Part shown: positions 1-12,200 of the stretch, piece after piece
Numbering within the stretch: the stretch's first letter is position 1
Layout: the number at the start of each line of letters is the position of its first letter
DNA from: Rhyzopertha dominica
Lineage: Eukaryota > Arthropoda > Insecta > Coleoptera > Bostrichidae
Reading direction: 5' to 3'
Length of the DNA: 64,000 bases
Assembly: GCA_025024175.1 (NCBI GenBank)
Contig: QCXZ01000041.1
Coordinates: forward strand, 20,827,786 to 20,891,785
The notes under the pieces: model-generated
Databases searched by the model: none
The model's input: only the letters and a program-made list of their open reading frames with translations
What the model was told of the DNA's origin: nothing
Translations under genes and position numbers: made by a program

Positions 1-1130
1 TTAATTTGTTAGAATGAAATTTGTGCTCTCGCAAAATTCTTAGTGCTTTTTCATTGGCTAATTTTGTGTTATCTAGCTATCTGATGCCTTACGTTAGGGT
101 TTTTGTTTAAATGCCAACGGTAGATTAAGCTAGACCCCTTCGCTTAGCAAACTGTATGGTAACTGTTACGGTATGAGTGGCAGATGGAGATATTTGTCCA
201 TGAACAAAAGTTTTTAACTTCGTTTTGCCCTATCTTAGTATCCAATGATCATTATGATTGTAATATTGTGATTTTTAGTTTATTAAGGCATTGCGATGGA
301 TAATTTTTACGAAGTGAATTTAAATATTTTCACGCAATGAAAAAGTAATGGTATCCGCGCTCTAGATACGTAGTTATTAAATAACGATTTATAATATCGT
401 TTCCAATGTTTGCAAGAAATGTCAGGTGTTGATTTAATTCAATTCGAGTGAAAAAAAGTACTAAAACCTTTACGCAGCTTTGCTCAATGATTTTTAGCTA
501 AATTTGATATTACAGCTGCGTTGTCATATCGATTATGTATCAAAATGAATTTAAAATTACATAAATCAACATTAAGGATTAGCAGAAAGAAATTTTAAAT
601 AGATACATTATGAGGATCTGTTGAAGAAAAAATATTAAAGCTGAATTCAACTCGAGATCTTCTAAACAAAATATAGTATAAATTAATAGGCACTTTAAAA
701 ATTATTGATTACTTCAAATCTCAGATTTTGAGTTTAATGTATATATTTTTAAATTAAAGAGACTGCGACTTAAAATATTGATCAACGTGTTCGAGAAGTA
801 GAAAACTACAGTTGTTGTACTGAATTTATTTCAAGGTACAAGCTCGTACTGTAGGTCATCTATATGTATTATTTCCTTAGTCATGGGCGTTTATAATACG
901 CCATGTAAATTACCTAAGTTCTTACCTTGGTGTAAACTATGTAGGTAATATTCTACTTTGAAAATCCTGTGTGGAAAATAGCAGGTGTAGATAAACAGGA
1001 ATCCAGAAATGTATAGTTTTTTAAAGATGCCGTCATAAATAATGCCCGAAGCGCGTCATTTTACAATAAGTATTATTATTTTTTATTATTACTCGACCAA
1101 ATAATACAAATATCTAAAGAAATACAGAAG
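1..1130. other. unassigned AT-rich DNA
   Basis: No open frame, RNA gene, terminal repeat or recognisable element fragment was seen on either strand. The stretch is AT-rich with scattered short homopolymers, as in neighbouring non-coding DNA. Confidence 0.5.
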
Positions 1131-2978
1131 AAATAATACCGCCAACTCCAGAAAATATATACCTATGGCCCGTTGGCTGAAGAAGCTAGAAGAGGAAAAC
1201 ATGGCACCTAAAGTAAATCTAATTGCAGAAAATGACTACTGGCCCATTGGAGAACCATGAACCACCCTCTGAAGAAAGAACGATAGAAATAATTCATAAC
1301 ATGAAGTGCAATAAAGCACCAGGCCTAGACAAGATCAACAATTGATAAAATACAAACCAATAAATCTAAAACAAAAGGTACAAAAAAGCATTAGAAGCAT
1401 CGTGGTTAACCAACGCAATACCAGATGAGTGGAATACTACAGTGCAAATTCCGATCCCAAAAATTAAAACACCGCAAAGCACGGAAGACTACCGATGAAT
1501 AACCCTATGCAGTGTTGGATACAAGTATTACGCCCAGTTCTTACTAGGAGAGATGGAAAAATACATACCAGAAGTACCGCAGTACCAAGCAACCTTTGCA
1601 AAAAAAAAACAGATCAACTGATGACCACATGTTTACAGTGAGAAGAATACTAGAGGAGAAATGGAGGGAAGGCACTAGAATACTGGTGATGGCCATACGA
1701 TAAACCGTGAGGTAGTGCCACAAATCCTAAGGGACAAAGGGGTCCTTCACTACTTAATCAACAGAATAATAAAAGCTTGCCTACACGAAATACTACAGTG
1801 CAGTGGTTCGGGCAAACAACACCAACGAAACATAAAAACAGAGGCGTGAAACAGGGATGTCCAATATCCCCCCGTATTTTCACAATCGTACTAGATGAAG
1901 CTCTCCAAAAAACCATAACTAACATGAAAAACCTTAACAAGCAGAAGAATGAAATAGCACTACCTATAGTCCTTGCATATGCAGATGACCTGATAATAAT
2001 CGCTGAGAACGAAAATTACTTGGCAGAATTCTGAGAAAATGCAGAATACGAACTCCACAAAAATGGACTAACAATAAACTACACAAGAAGCAACATCATG
2101 ATAAGAGATCCTGCCAGCAGAACAATCCTAGAAACGAACACAAAATACAAGATAGGGAAGCGGATTTTGAGAACAACAAGCAAAATGAAATATCTAGGTA
2201 TACGTACATAACCAGCCATCTTAGCCGCAGATAGACGGTTAGAGAAAGAATCAAAACTGCACATAGAGTAACCAGGACGATATTACCATTTATAGAGAAA
2301 CAAACCACACTGGAATTGATAAAGATTCTATATACATCAATAATTATGCCAGTCATGACGTATGGAGTAAAAAATGCCGCAACAACAAAGGCAAATAGGA
2401 AAAGCTTGAGAAAGGCAGAGAAAGGTATTGTACAACTTCCACCTAAGGCATTAAACGAAAACGTGGAAAAATCAACAGCAGAACTCCTAGATGGCAGAAC
2501 GATTATAAAGAGAATAGAGACATACGTAATGAAATACTGGGGACACATCCAAAGGAGAGAAGTAGACCTCATACTAAGACAGGCCTGGGAGCTAAGCGGA
2601 GACAAACTGAAAAAAGGTAGACCGTGCTATACATGGAAAACAACTATAGAAAGGATAATTCAGAAATCAGGGAAGAATGAAGAACAATGGATAGAAATCG
2701 CAAAAGACAAGAAATTAATCAACGAAGAATCCCTCAGGTTATGCGACATACCAGAAACCAGTGACTCTGAAATGGACCAATGATGCCAGCAACACCAAGA
2801 AAACATTCAAATAAAATGAATGTCCCGCTCCAATCCCTATATGTCCTTAACATGCGCTAGGCAGTCGCCCTACTAGCAATCAGCATGTACCCCTTCAACT
2901 CAGCAGAGTCGGCCGGCCCGGCGGTATATCCGGGAGAAATGCTGACCGTACGCTGGTTCAATCAATCAATCAATCTCA
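1131..2978 (+). pseudogene. non-LTR retrotransposon (LINE) relic, reverse transcriptase region to 3' end
   Basis: This is a decayed copy of a LINE pol gene. Translating across stops and frameshifts gives RT motifs in the right order: a KAPGLDKI-type motif near 1314-1340, PDEWNTTVQIPIPK near 1420-1465, GVKQGCPISPRIF near 1843-1880 (RT motif B) and LAYADDLIII near 1972-2000 (the catalytic ADD box). The open piece 2316-2783 has the usual LINE C-terminal region (MTYGVKNA..., a YWGHIQRR motif and a GRP...TW segment). At least four in-frame stops and several frameshifts make it non-functional, and the endonuclease end is missing. The clade is not resolved; RTE-, R4- or jockey-like families are possible. 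The copy ends in a short (AATC)n tail. Confidence 0.8.
2957..2975 (+). repeat. (AATC)n 3' tail of the LINE relic
   Basis: About four AATC units follow directly on the 3' untranslated part of the LINE copy. A short microsatellite tail instead of poly(A) is usual for some target-primed LINE clades, so this is read as the 3' end of the insertion. Confidence 0.6.
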
Positions 2979-4667
2979 CTGTCGGTGTAAACTGAAAACG
3001 AAACTTATTCGTCGATCAACACAAGTGACAGTCGATGACAAAAACCATTGCCGGCTTACTTCACCAGTTTTTTTACGAATACTTATTAGTTATTACATAG
3101 TATGGTAGTGAAACTAAAACCTTTGACATATTATTTGTCCTTTGTGTCTAGAAAAGGAAAGAAAACGTCTGGATGCCATAATGACTTACCTACTAAATAT
3201 GTTATTCAAGCTGGTAATATAGACACTAAAGCATTAGTTTTAAATTTTAGAAATGTTAAGCTATTCGGAACGAAGGAGCTAATAAAGCAGCGTAATTATA
3301 AACAAAATCGTTTCTGTTTAGTTTTATCTCGCTTACAATTTAGCCACGGTATGGTATTAAATATTTTCTTGGGAAAACGACAAGGGTGTTTGGCTAAATT
3401 AAGAAATGGATTTTTTAACTTTGTCTGTCTATATATACTCCTATTATATCTACGCCAAAATGATCTATTTGCATTTCCTACACGTGTAGGTAATATAATA
3501 AACCTATAATTTATGCGTAAATACCCATCGCTGATTGCTCCACGTCGTAATTATAAGTTTACAGAAATGATATATTCTTGTTTACTATGAGGTGTAAAAT
3601 AAACTATTATCTCTTCTACGAAACACAAGTATTTAGTGGAGTATAACATTTTAGTAGCAGCAGATCTAAAAGTAATCTATGGAATCCCCTAAACAATGCA
3701 CTGTACTGTTGATAAAAAGAGTATGTGTATGACATAACAAACTGTGTAATTACAGATAATGAGATGAAACATTAAAATATTATTTAAATGTGGTAAATAC
3801 AGATAAAGCGAATTTCACATTGTCTGCCCCGTGACATCTGTTTAGTTATTTATGTTCTTTTTTGTGTCCCAAGCAGAGATCTTGTCCATTGTAAAACAAA
3901 TTATATGTGGCTACTTCACTAATTTCTTTAAAGTGGAAACTTCAGTTGGAAATACCACAACTGTGCGTTGTGCGATAAAATGGATCATTTGCGTTGTGAA
4001 TGATTTCTCATCTGCACTACAGACGTCGATATTCTAAATGTGTGCTCCATTGACGTTAATACGATTTATAAATATCATAATTATTTGAGCAATGCTAGAT
4101 TAGAGTGTAATGTTTTAGTCACCTTATGACCTTATTGCTAATTCTTTGACATATGTATGTAGGTACTAAAACAGATAATTATCACTCTCCAAGGTGCGAG
4201 ATAATCTACAACCCACTTACGTAGGATTAACGTAGTGAAAATAGTCTAATCTGTAATGTTTTCTAACGAGAATGTACGCTCGAGATATAAAAAAATATTA
4301 ACGAAATAAAAGACCTGCGATACCAATATATTTATGTATATTTTTTGGGTTACATAATATAATGTATTTACAAATTCACATTTATGTTACAGCCATCTCT
4401 TAGCAGCAAACAAAAGCTGAAAAGAACGTAGCGGTTACATTTTCCTGTAGCTCTTGCGTCGGATTATGTCAAGTGTCGCCATCTGTACGCAGTCAATTGT
4501 ATGCCGTGAGCATGTGCAGTTATATGTAACGTTGCCAATTGTATTATTATCATGTTTTGTACTAGTTTTGAACAATTAGTACGCAAATTGTACTATACTG
4601 CTATATTTATAGCATGTAGAGACTGAGAATTTATCTGGCTGGTTATTCACTATTTTTTTTTATTAAT
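2979..4667. other. unassigned DNA
   Basis: Nothing recognisable was found. One open frame (3102-3509, plus strand, 135 codons) has no motif, no splice context and the composition of random AT-rich sequence, so it is not called as a gene. Confidence 0.5.
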
Positions 4668-4675
4668 GTACCTAC

Positions 4676-5640
4676 CAGTGGCGGTTTCTCTTAAGGGCGC
4701 AAGGGCGCGCGCCCTCCCTGACAACCATAAAATATTTAAAATATAACTATTGATATGTCTATCAAATTTTGTCGTATCATTTACCGCCATATCCTCAGCG
4801 AAAACACGCACAATAAGACAATAACTAACACAATATTAAAATGACTCGCCACGCCAGGTTGCACGTACGTACACTCGCCGCACCAGTATGCACGTACGGT
4901 AGATACTTTACCGGGGCCCCGCGTCTTAAATGCGCCCAGTACTAATACATTTCTTACGGGACGTTGCCATGACAACCATGACAACAAAATTTTTCGTATG
5001 TAATAATACCCACAAGATTTGTCCCGCGCTGGGCGCCAGCATTTTGCGCCGCGGACTCGATTCGGAATAGGCATGGAGCAGNTCGTTAATCGTCGTAAAT
5101 GTCTTTGTGCTCGTGTTGTGACGGTGATTTGTAAAGTTGTCGTTGCTTCGTGCAAGGGAAAACGTTATTTGTGCTTTGTGGCCAAAAATGAATTTAATTA
5201 GCGAACTTATTAAAAGTAATTTTCATACGTTGACTTTAGAAGACAAAATTAAAATCTAGAAATTAGGCAGGCCGTTACCTGACTTGGTTCTAGCACAAGT
5301 AAACAAACGCAATGCAGAAAATAGAACCATAAGGGACAGAAGGATGGACTGTAATTTAAAAAAACCGTAGGTAATATATTTTTTTAAATTTAACAATTTG
5401 GTGCATTTTTTTTTCAAGAAATAAAAAAGTTTTGTTTGATGTTGCCATTATTAAGTAGGTGTAAAAAAGACGTTATTTTATGTTGCTTATGCTGAATTTT
5501 TGTAAGAAATAATAAAGTTTTGTTTAATATTGACATTATTAAGTATTATTTTATGTTTAAAAAGAAGAGATTTTATTACTATTGTTATTGCTACTGTTAC
5601 TTATGCGCCCCCCCTCTTGAAAATTCAGGAGCCGCCACTG
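4676..5640 (+). mobile_element. non-autonomous hAT element with 8-bp target-site duplication
   Basis: The element begins CAGTGGCGGTTTCTC and ends GAGCCGCCACTG, giving inverted termini with the CAGTGGCGG core common in hAT elements. It is flanked by a perfect 8-bp direct repeat, GTACCTAC, at 4668-4675 and 5641-5648, as expected for hAT transposition. The 965-bp interior is too short for a transposase but keeps a transposase N-terminal relic (5188-5370), so it is an internally deleted copy of an autonomous parent. The intact duplication suggests a moderately recent insertion. One ambiguous base lies at 5082. Confidence 0.9.
5188..5370 (+). pseudogene. N-terminal remnant of a ZMYM-type hAT transposase
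   Basis: An ATG at 5188 opens a frame reading MNLISELIKSNFHTLTLEDK, then a stop, then KLGRPLPDLVLAQVNK. The pattern of leucine-rich start, 'L..(E/A)DK..I' and 'GRP.P.L' matches the N-terminus of hAT transposases of the zinc-finger-MYM type that are common in arthropods. The rest of the protein, including the catalytic RNase H fold, is absent. A second copy of the same region lies on the minus strand near 31790-31860. The one internal stop and the truncation make it non-coding. Confidence 0.6.
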
Positions 5641-5654
5641 GTACCTACTTAATA

Positions 5655-5930
5655 CAGGGTCGCTACAAAGTATGCAACCAGCACGATATTTCAGGTTCTG
5701 TTCGACCCATTTTTCTGGAATTGTGCATAGGCCTATGGGTAATTAAAATACATTTTCTGGATTTTTTTCAGCTCTGTGTCAGCTCTCGTTTCCGAAATAT
5801 GGACGTAAGTTGCATTTTTTTAATGGGAAGGGGGGTCAAAAGGCACATAACAGAAAAGGATTTTTTTTCCTGATTTCAAAAATGTATCACACTTGTACAA
5901 TTTATTGCTTCTGAGTTGAGAAAAGTGTAA
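5655..5930 (+). repeat. left terminal inverted repeat of the mariner-like element
   Basis: Bases 5655-5870 pair in inverted orientation with 15881-16086, with several substitutions and small gaps. Bases 5868-5930 pair with 7128-7195. Together they give a terminal repeat of about 270 bp, unusually long for mariner-like elements. Confidence 0.85.
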
Positions 5931-6029
5931 ATAAAATAATAGAGCCTGACAAAGAACAAAAAGAATAAAAACAATTTTCTTTATCGCTAAAATGGACAAA
6001 AAAGCCAGGTATTACCATTTTCATCTAGT

Positions 6030-7024
6030 TTGATCAATGTATTGCGAATCGGGTAGGTACCCAAAAAGTAAGCATATTTGGAAGCAAGTTCTGAATTTCT
6101 GCCCTGATTCGTCCCTTTACATCTCAACTGATCAGCTGGTTAGCATAAATACGATTTTTCAGATACCCCAAAACAGAAAAAATCAAGCGGCGTCAGATCA
6201 GGAGAACGATCTGTCTGGAAATACGCATTCAAATATCCACGAACGTTGCCTTCAGAAATGGGGCGGTGCACCATCTTGCTGAAACCATACCTGTTCAGAA
6301 GGATGCGCAGCATTTTTACGATTTGGGAACAGGCGAATAAGTTCTGGTATAATGTGTTCGCGCAAGAGCTGTAAATACTTGACTGCAATCAAATTTCCAT
6401 CGATAAGAAAGGTTCCCAATAATGTGCTCACCGATAATACCACACCAGACATTCGCTTTCTGGGGCTGTGTGGACTTGTTCCATTCAATGTGGATTTGTG
6501 TCGACCAATATCTGCAATTATGTCACATTACCATTGNGGCAAAAAGTCGCTTCATCAGAAAACATAATGCAATTTAAAATGTTTCTTACTTCATCTACCA
6601 TGTTCATAGCATAGTTTCGGATAATTCTATCCTACGATCGAAATCATCTTCGCTCAGTACTTGTAATAAGTGATTTTTTTATGAATAAAACTTCTCTTAT
6701 TTCAAATTTTCTGAACAGATATTCTGATAATATGGTGAGTGAGAGAACGCTGTTGTGTGGAACCCTTGGGATTCTCTTGCACATTTAAAATAACATTCAA
6801 GCTAACTTCCTCAGTCGTAGCAACATTTGGACGTCCTGATATTTGACTCCTCCGGATTCGTCAAAACGTTGCAATATTCTAATAACTGTTGATCTGGCAA
6901 TTGGTTTACGACCTTCATGAATCGCATTGTAGAGTGTAACTACTTCCGCATAACTTCACCTTCTATCTCCATAACCAATCATCATCAAAATTTTGACGCG
7001 GTCGTGTTCATTTAACTGAGGCAT
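6030..7024 (-). pseudogene. mariner/Tc1-type DDE transposase relic
   Basis: Read from about 7024 leftward, the start MPQLNEHDRVKILMMIGYGD resembles the N-terminal helix-turn-helix of insect mariner-type transposases. Downstream lie the three acidic motifs of the DDE domain: MFSDEATF near 6570-6590, VWFQQDGAPPHF near 6252-6287 and RSPDLTPLDFF near 6170-6205. A cut-and-paste transposase of this type nicks the TIR ends and inserts at TA. Several stops and frameshifts, including one just after the third motif, show that it is dead. It lies inside the matching TIRs, so it was probably the element's own enzyme. Confidence 0.85.
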
Positions 7025-7653
7025 TGCGATTGCAAATAACGAGGACAATGGAGACACCTGGAGTTTTTGTTCTTACTTTGCGATAACGAATATAATTTTT
7101 ATACCAAAATTTTTTGCAAGAACCAAAGTGTTATCACACTTTTCTCAACTCAGAAGCAATAAATTGTACAAGTGTGATACATTTTCGAAATCGGGAAAAA
7201 AACCTCTGCAAATTGAATCAATACTTCCACATCCAATTGTCAAAATGACATTTACGTTTTTATTCTTATACTATACGATTAGTAAAGTAATCAGGTTTTA
7301 AGCATTTTTTCTCTCCACACATTTTTTCTAAGTCAAACAGTCCTCGTGATATCAGCAAAACTATATACATTTTTAAAATCGTTTTTTTCCAAATAACTCG
7401 AAAATTATTAACTTAACAAGAAAATTACAAGAGCGCTTTCTGATCAGAAATTTAATTTTCTATATAATAACAAAATTTAAAAAAAATCGTACGAGCAGGG
7501 TCCAAAATAGGTTTTTTGGAAATATTTCGAAAATGTCAAAATTTAGGATAAATTTACTAAAAAACTTTTTGTGGGAAATTTTATTCCCTATCTGATGGCA
7601 TTTTTATTTTTTGAATATATTAAATATGTTCGGAGATATTTAGGAAAAACCGT

Positions 7654-9047
7654 ATGACGGCGACGTAACAAAATCAATTACCTACCGTCACAAGACTAAA
7701 CTAGTATAAAATTTGCCAAACGATTCGCTTGCGGCAAGCAAATGCGACGACTAGCATTCAGGGAGAGTGGGGAGGTTCCACTTATTAGTTATTAATTAAA
7801 TTAGGGCGCCACCAAAATTTTAACACGAAAGTGTCGAAGCAAAGATCAGCCGCCCTGTAAATTTTGGAAACAGGCTGAATAGTTCGCGTTCACTGAAAGG
7901 CAAAAATCAAATCATAAGTAAAAGACAACTGGTTGATTGCTACCCCCTTTAATGACCAATGGCATTCGATAATTATTACAAATTCAACGGCACGAATATA
8001 TCAACGCATTCATGTACTACAAAATGTGTAAAGTCAAATAATTAACGATGTTCCCCCGTATAGAGCTCTATGCTGGTTCACACAACATCCATATTAAATA
8101 CGAACAGATGCAAATGTAAATTAATGACAACACATATAGTAAATAATGTAAACACGCATTAAGACTTCGTGGCGGATTACTTGAGTAGATGATCTGATAT
8201 CGGCGTTAAGAGTTAAAGAATGAGCAATAGCGGATTATTGAAAAGCACAATTAAATTAGCAGCTCTGAACGCCTATCAGTTCATTCCACGTAAAAGAAAA
8301 GTTTGCTTAGCTGTAAGAAGCGTCCTCGAGCGTCGAGATGCAGGTGTCGGCGTTGGACGGCACGTGCAGCGGGTTTACGATCGGAAGCGTCAATTTCGCA
8401 AGCCCTTGCAGAGTTTTCTCCAACACAGATCTATGCAGTAACCATAAAAAGCAACACTGCTGATGGATGGTGGTTAGAAGCAGTCGGCAGCAACCGGTGG
8501 TATTTAAGAGCTAGGAAAATCCCTTCTGCGCACTTTAAAACGCTTGGAAAATCCCTGCCAACGAAACCCTACAATGCCAAATGTACCCTATTACTTCACT
8601 ATTGAATATCGAAAGCTGTTACATTACCTCTACAGGAGGGTTCTGCTTATAAAGAGCAAGCAGTGACTATGATGGTCAGCCAATTAATTCACCGAGTTTC
8701 TCAGCTCCGCAGCCAATTCAATCCCAGAATATGGATACTGAGCTCAAGCCACTAATACAACAGGCACAATATACTCAGTTTAGTAACTATTAGCACTGAA
8801 CTAATCCCCTTACTCAACGAGGGTAAGTATAAAAGAACTTTAATCACAGTGCTAACACTGGCTACGAACGAGGTGTGAATAATGCTCTCGAAAACGGGAA
8901 ACTTGCATCTGCCACCCAGGTGGGACAGCAGAAAAACGCTCCAAAGAAAAACGGCGCGATAAGAACAACTGCGGCAAAGAGCATTTAAAATACGGGTAAA
9001 TGCGATATACAAGGGACGCTAAAGAAGTCGCAAAACTAACTGTTACA
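7654..9047 (-). repeat. 3' LTR of the retrotransposon
   Basis: In element sense it begins TGTAACAG and ends GCCGTCAT. It is 1394 bp, long for a Ty3/gypsy element without env. It is preceded in element sense by a purine-rich tract. Small open frames inside it recur identically in the other LTR and are not considered genes. Confidence 0.93.
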
Positions 9048-9062
9048 ACTCCCCCCTCACTT
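9048..9062 (-). promoter_or_regulatory. polypurine tract
   Basis: In element sense it reads AAGTGAGGGGGGAGT, directly before the TGTAACAG start of the 3' LTR. A purine run at this place primes plus-strand DNA synthesis in LTR retrotransposons, and it fixes the LTR boundary here. Confidence 0.85.
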
Positions 9063-9227
9063 GGAAAGAGGTAAATTCCAGAATTTACCGAATTTATCGA
9101 TTAATTAGTAATTAAGATGGTAATTGAAGAAAAACTAGAAAACGACCATATGGGAAATGGAGCATCAATCTTTTTTTTTTTTGATTAAACAAACATATAC
9201 ATTTAATATCAAAACCAACGTACTTTA

Positions 9228-12200
9228 CTAATCTTCCTCTGGGTTGTAGACAGGCTTAATATCCTGTACATGCCATACACCTTTCGAATGTCCAGTATCA
9301 TCTTCCAATTCGTATGAACAAGTACCTAACTTTTTACGAACTTTATAAGGCCCTACATATTTGGCACCTAGCTTAGCGTTGTAATAATCGACTGCGCTAG
9401 ACAAACTCTTATTCTTCCGCCATACTAACTGGCCAGGCTCATATTTTACGGGACGACGACGCAGATCGTAGTAGTGTTTATTACGTAAGTGAGCTTTTAA
9501 GATACGTTGCCTTACATCGAAATACATTTTCCGAAATCCTTCCAGGCGTCTCGCGACTAACTCCGTACCTGCATCAGTACTTGGTGGAATATTTACCCGC
9601 ATGTCATATTGGTCTCCGCAAGAAACATATTCGCGGCCAAAATTTACGCAAAATGGCGAATAACCTGTAGTTTCGTGCTTGGACGTTCTAATAGCACAAC
9701 CGACCGAAGGTAAATATAAGTCCCACTTTCGTTGGTTATCATGAACATACGAAGCTAACATAGTTTTAACAATACGATTAGTCCTTTCCGTAGGATCAGA
9801 AGATGGATGATACAAAGGAGTGTAAAATATGCGTGTATTATATTTCTGACACATACTTTTAAATTCTTTACCAATCATTTGTTTGCCATTATCACAAATA
9901 ATAGTTTGCGGCACCCCATACACCAAAAATATGTCTTCTTCAACATGAGTGGATAAAGCCTTTGAAGTAATAGATCGCNAAGGTATCAGAACAACATATT
10001 TGCTGAAGAAATCGGTGACTACTAGGATGTACGCATAACCCCTAGTCGATCGAGGTAGCGGCCCCACAAAGTCAAGGCTAATCATTTGCCATGGTTTATC
10101 AATACTCGGCCTCTTACCCATGACACCAGCTGGTGCTTTTTGCTCAGGCTTGTGCTGTGCACATATGTTGCAAGATTTAACATATTTGACTACGTCTGCA
10201 CGCATTTTAGGCCAAGTGTACTTATTGTGTAAGCGCCAGTAGGTCTTAAATATGCCACTATGGCCACACTTAGGGTCATCATGATGAGATTTCAATAATT
10301 CTTTGCGCTTATTCCTCGGAACAACCACCTTCCAATTATCCGCCTCATCAGCAAGTTCAGGCAAGTTACGCTTTACATATTTATATAAAATATTATTCTC
10401 GGATCTCCACTTCGGGTATAGTTCTGGATAATCGGTAACACGCTGCAACATTTTCTGATACCAAGCATCCACACCATCACCAAAATCCAAGGTGGATATA
10501 TCCATCGGTACTGACCTCGAAAGAAAGTCAGGCACAACATTGTGTTTGCCCTTACGATGTACAACGGTATAATCGAAAGCCTGAAGCCTAAGAGCCCAAC
10601 GCGCTAAGCGCCCAGTCGGATCCCTTAAGCGATCCAACCATAGAAGAGAATGGTGGTCAGTAACAATAGTAAATCTGGTTCCCTCAAGATAGTGACGTAA
10701 TTTTTCTACTGCCCAAATCACACTAATAAGCTCTCTCTCCGTCGTGGAATATTTTCGTTCACTTTTAGTGAGCGAGCGAGACAGAAATGAAATAACCTTC
10801 TCACCATCAATGTCTTGGGTAAGAACTGCACCCACACCATAATCCGAAGCATCCGTGTGTAATGTGAAAGGTTTTTCAAAATCAGGGCAATTCAAGATAG
10901 GTGCTGTAACAAGAAGTTCTTTGATACGACGAAATGATTCGTCACAAGTGCTAGACCAAACAAACTTGGCGTTCTTTTTAGTTAATTGAGTTAACGGAGC
11001 AATTATGTCTGCAAAGTTGGGTATAAACTTTCTATAATAGGATGTCATACCAACGAAACGACGTATTTCACCAATGTTAGAAGGAATAGGCACTTTTAGG
11101 ATAGCATCAACCTTTTGAGGGTCTACATGGAGTCCACGCTTATCGACGACGTAGCCTAAATAATGAAGTTGGGGACGACAAAACTGACACTTGTCTTTAT
11201 TGACTGTGAGTCCAGCAGCATGTAACCTGTCAAATACCTGCTCCAGGATCCGCAAATGAGTTGAAAAATCTGGAGATACGACAACTATGTCATCTAAATA
11301 AACTAGAACATAAGGCTCCAAGTCTGCTCCTAATGCACGATCTAATATGCGTTGCCAAGTTGCTGGGGCATTAGTCAATCCGAACGGCATTTTCTTGAAA
11401 TGATACAAGCCTCTTCCCGGAATCGTAAAAGCTGTGTATTCTCGAGATGATTGTGAAACGGGAACTTGCCAGTAAGCAGACTTAATATCAATGCTACTGA
11501 GATATTTAGCATTACGAAGACGGTCTAGTATAGCTGACATGTATGGAATCGGATAAGCATCCTTCTTGGTAACGGAATTAAGTTTCCTGAAATCCACGCA
11601 AAACCTATACTTGCCATCCTTCTTTGGCACAAGAAGAATGGGTGACGACCAGCCACTAGAAGAGGGCTCTATAATATCCTGTTTCAGCATCTCGTTCAAC
11701 TCTTGATCTATCAGTTTTTGTTTAGCAGGGCTAACCGGGTAATATCTCTGCTTGATCGGAGGAGAATCAGTAATAATTTCGTGCTCACCCAAGTTAGTGA
11801 TACCTAAACTAGTACCCATCAATGTAAACTTTTCTGCAACCAGTTTATCCAACGCAAGTCGTTGTTCCATGGTAAGATCAGACTCATCATTTATAACACA
11901 AATCTCTTTGCAATCTTCGACAGAAGAAAAATGCCAAACATCACGCCGTAAATCTGGAACTATTCCCATAGCGATCCAAAAATCTGACCCAAGCACAAGT
12001 GAATGTCGAAGATTAGGGACAACGAGAACATCAATAAGACAAACGCGTCCCATAAGACAAAAAGGAACCGCCATCGTTCCACCACTTGGACATATTTGGC
12101 CATTTGCCACAGTACAATCAGTGACTTGTTTTGTATTAAGGGTAAGACCTAGTTGCAATAAGGTGTCATAGCCCACTTTTCCTACTACAGTAGAAGTCGC

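Noticed and set aside
3102..3509. 135-codon plus-strand frame
   Set aside because: No family motif, splice context or coding-like composition. Chance frames of this length are expected in this amount of DNA.
8220..8605. Plus-strand open frames repeated at 14550-14935
   Set aside because: They lie within the two LTRs, antisense to the element, with no motif. Their duplication reflects LTR identity.
8752..9012. Minus-strand 86-codon frame present in both LTRs
   Set aside because: It is in element sense, but it has a low-complexity Leu/Ser composition, no motif and no known role. LTR U3 frames of this size occur by chance.
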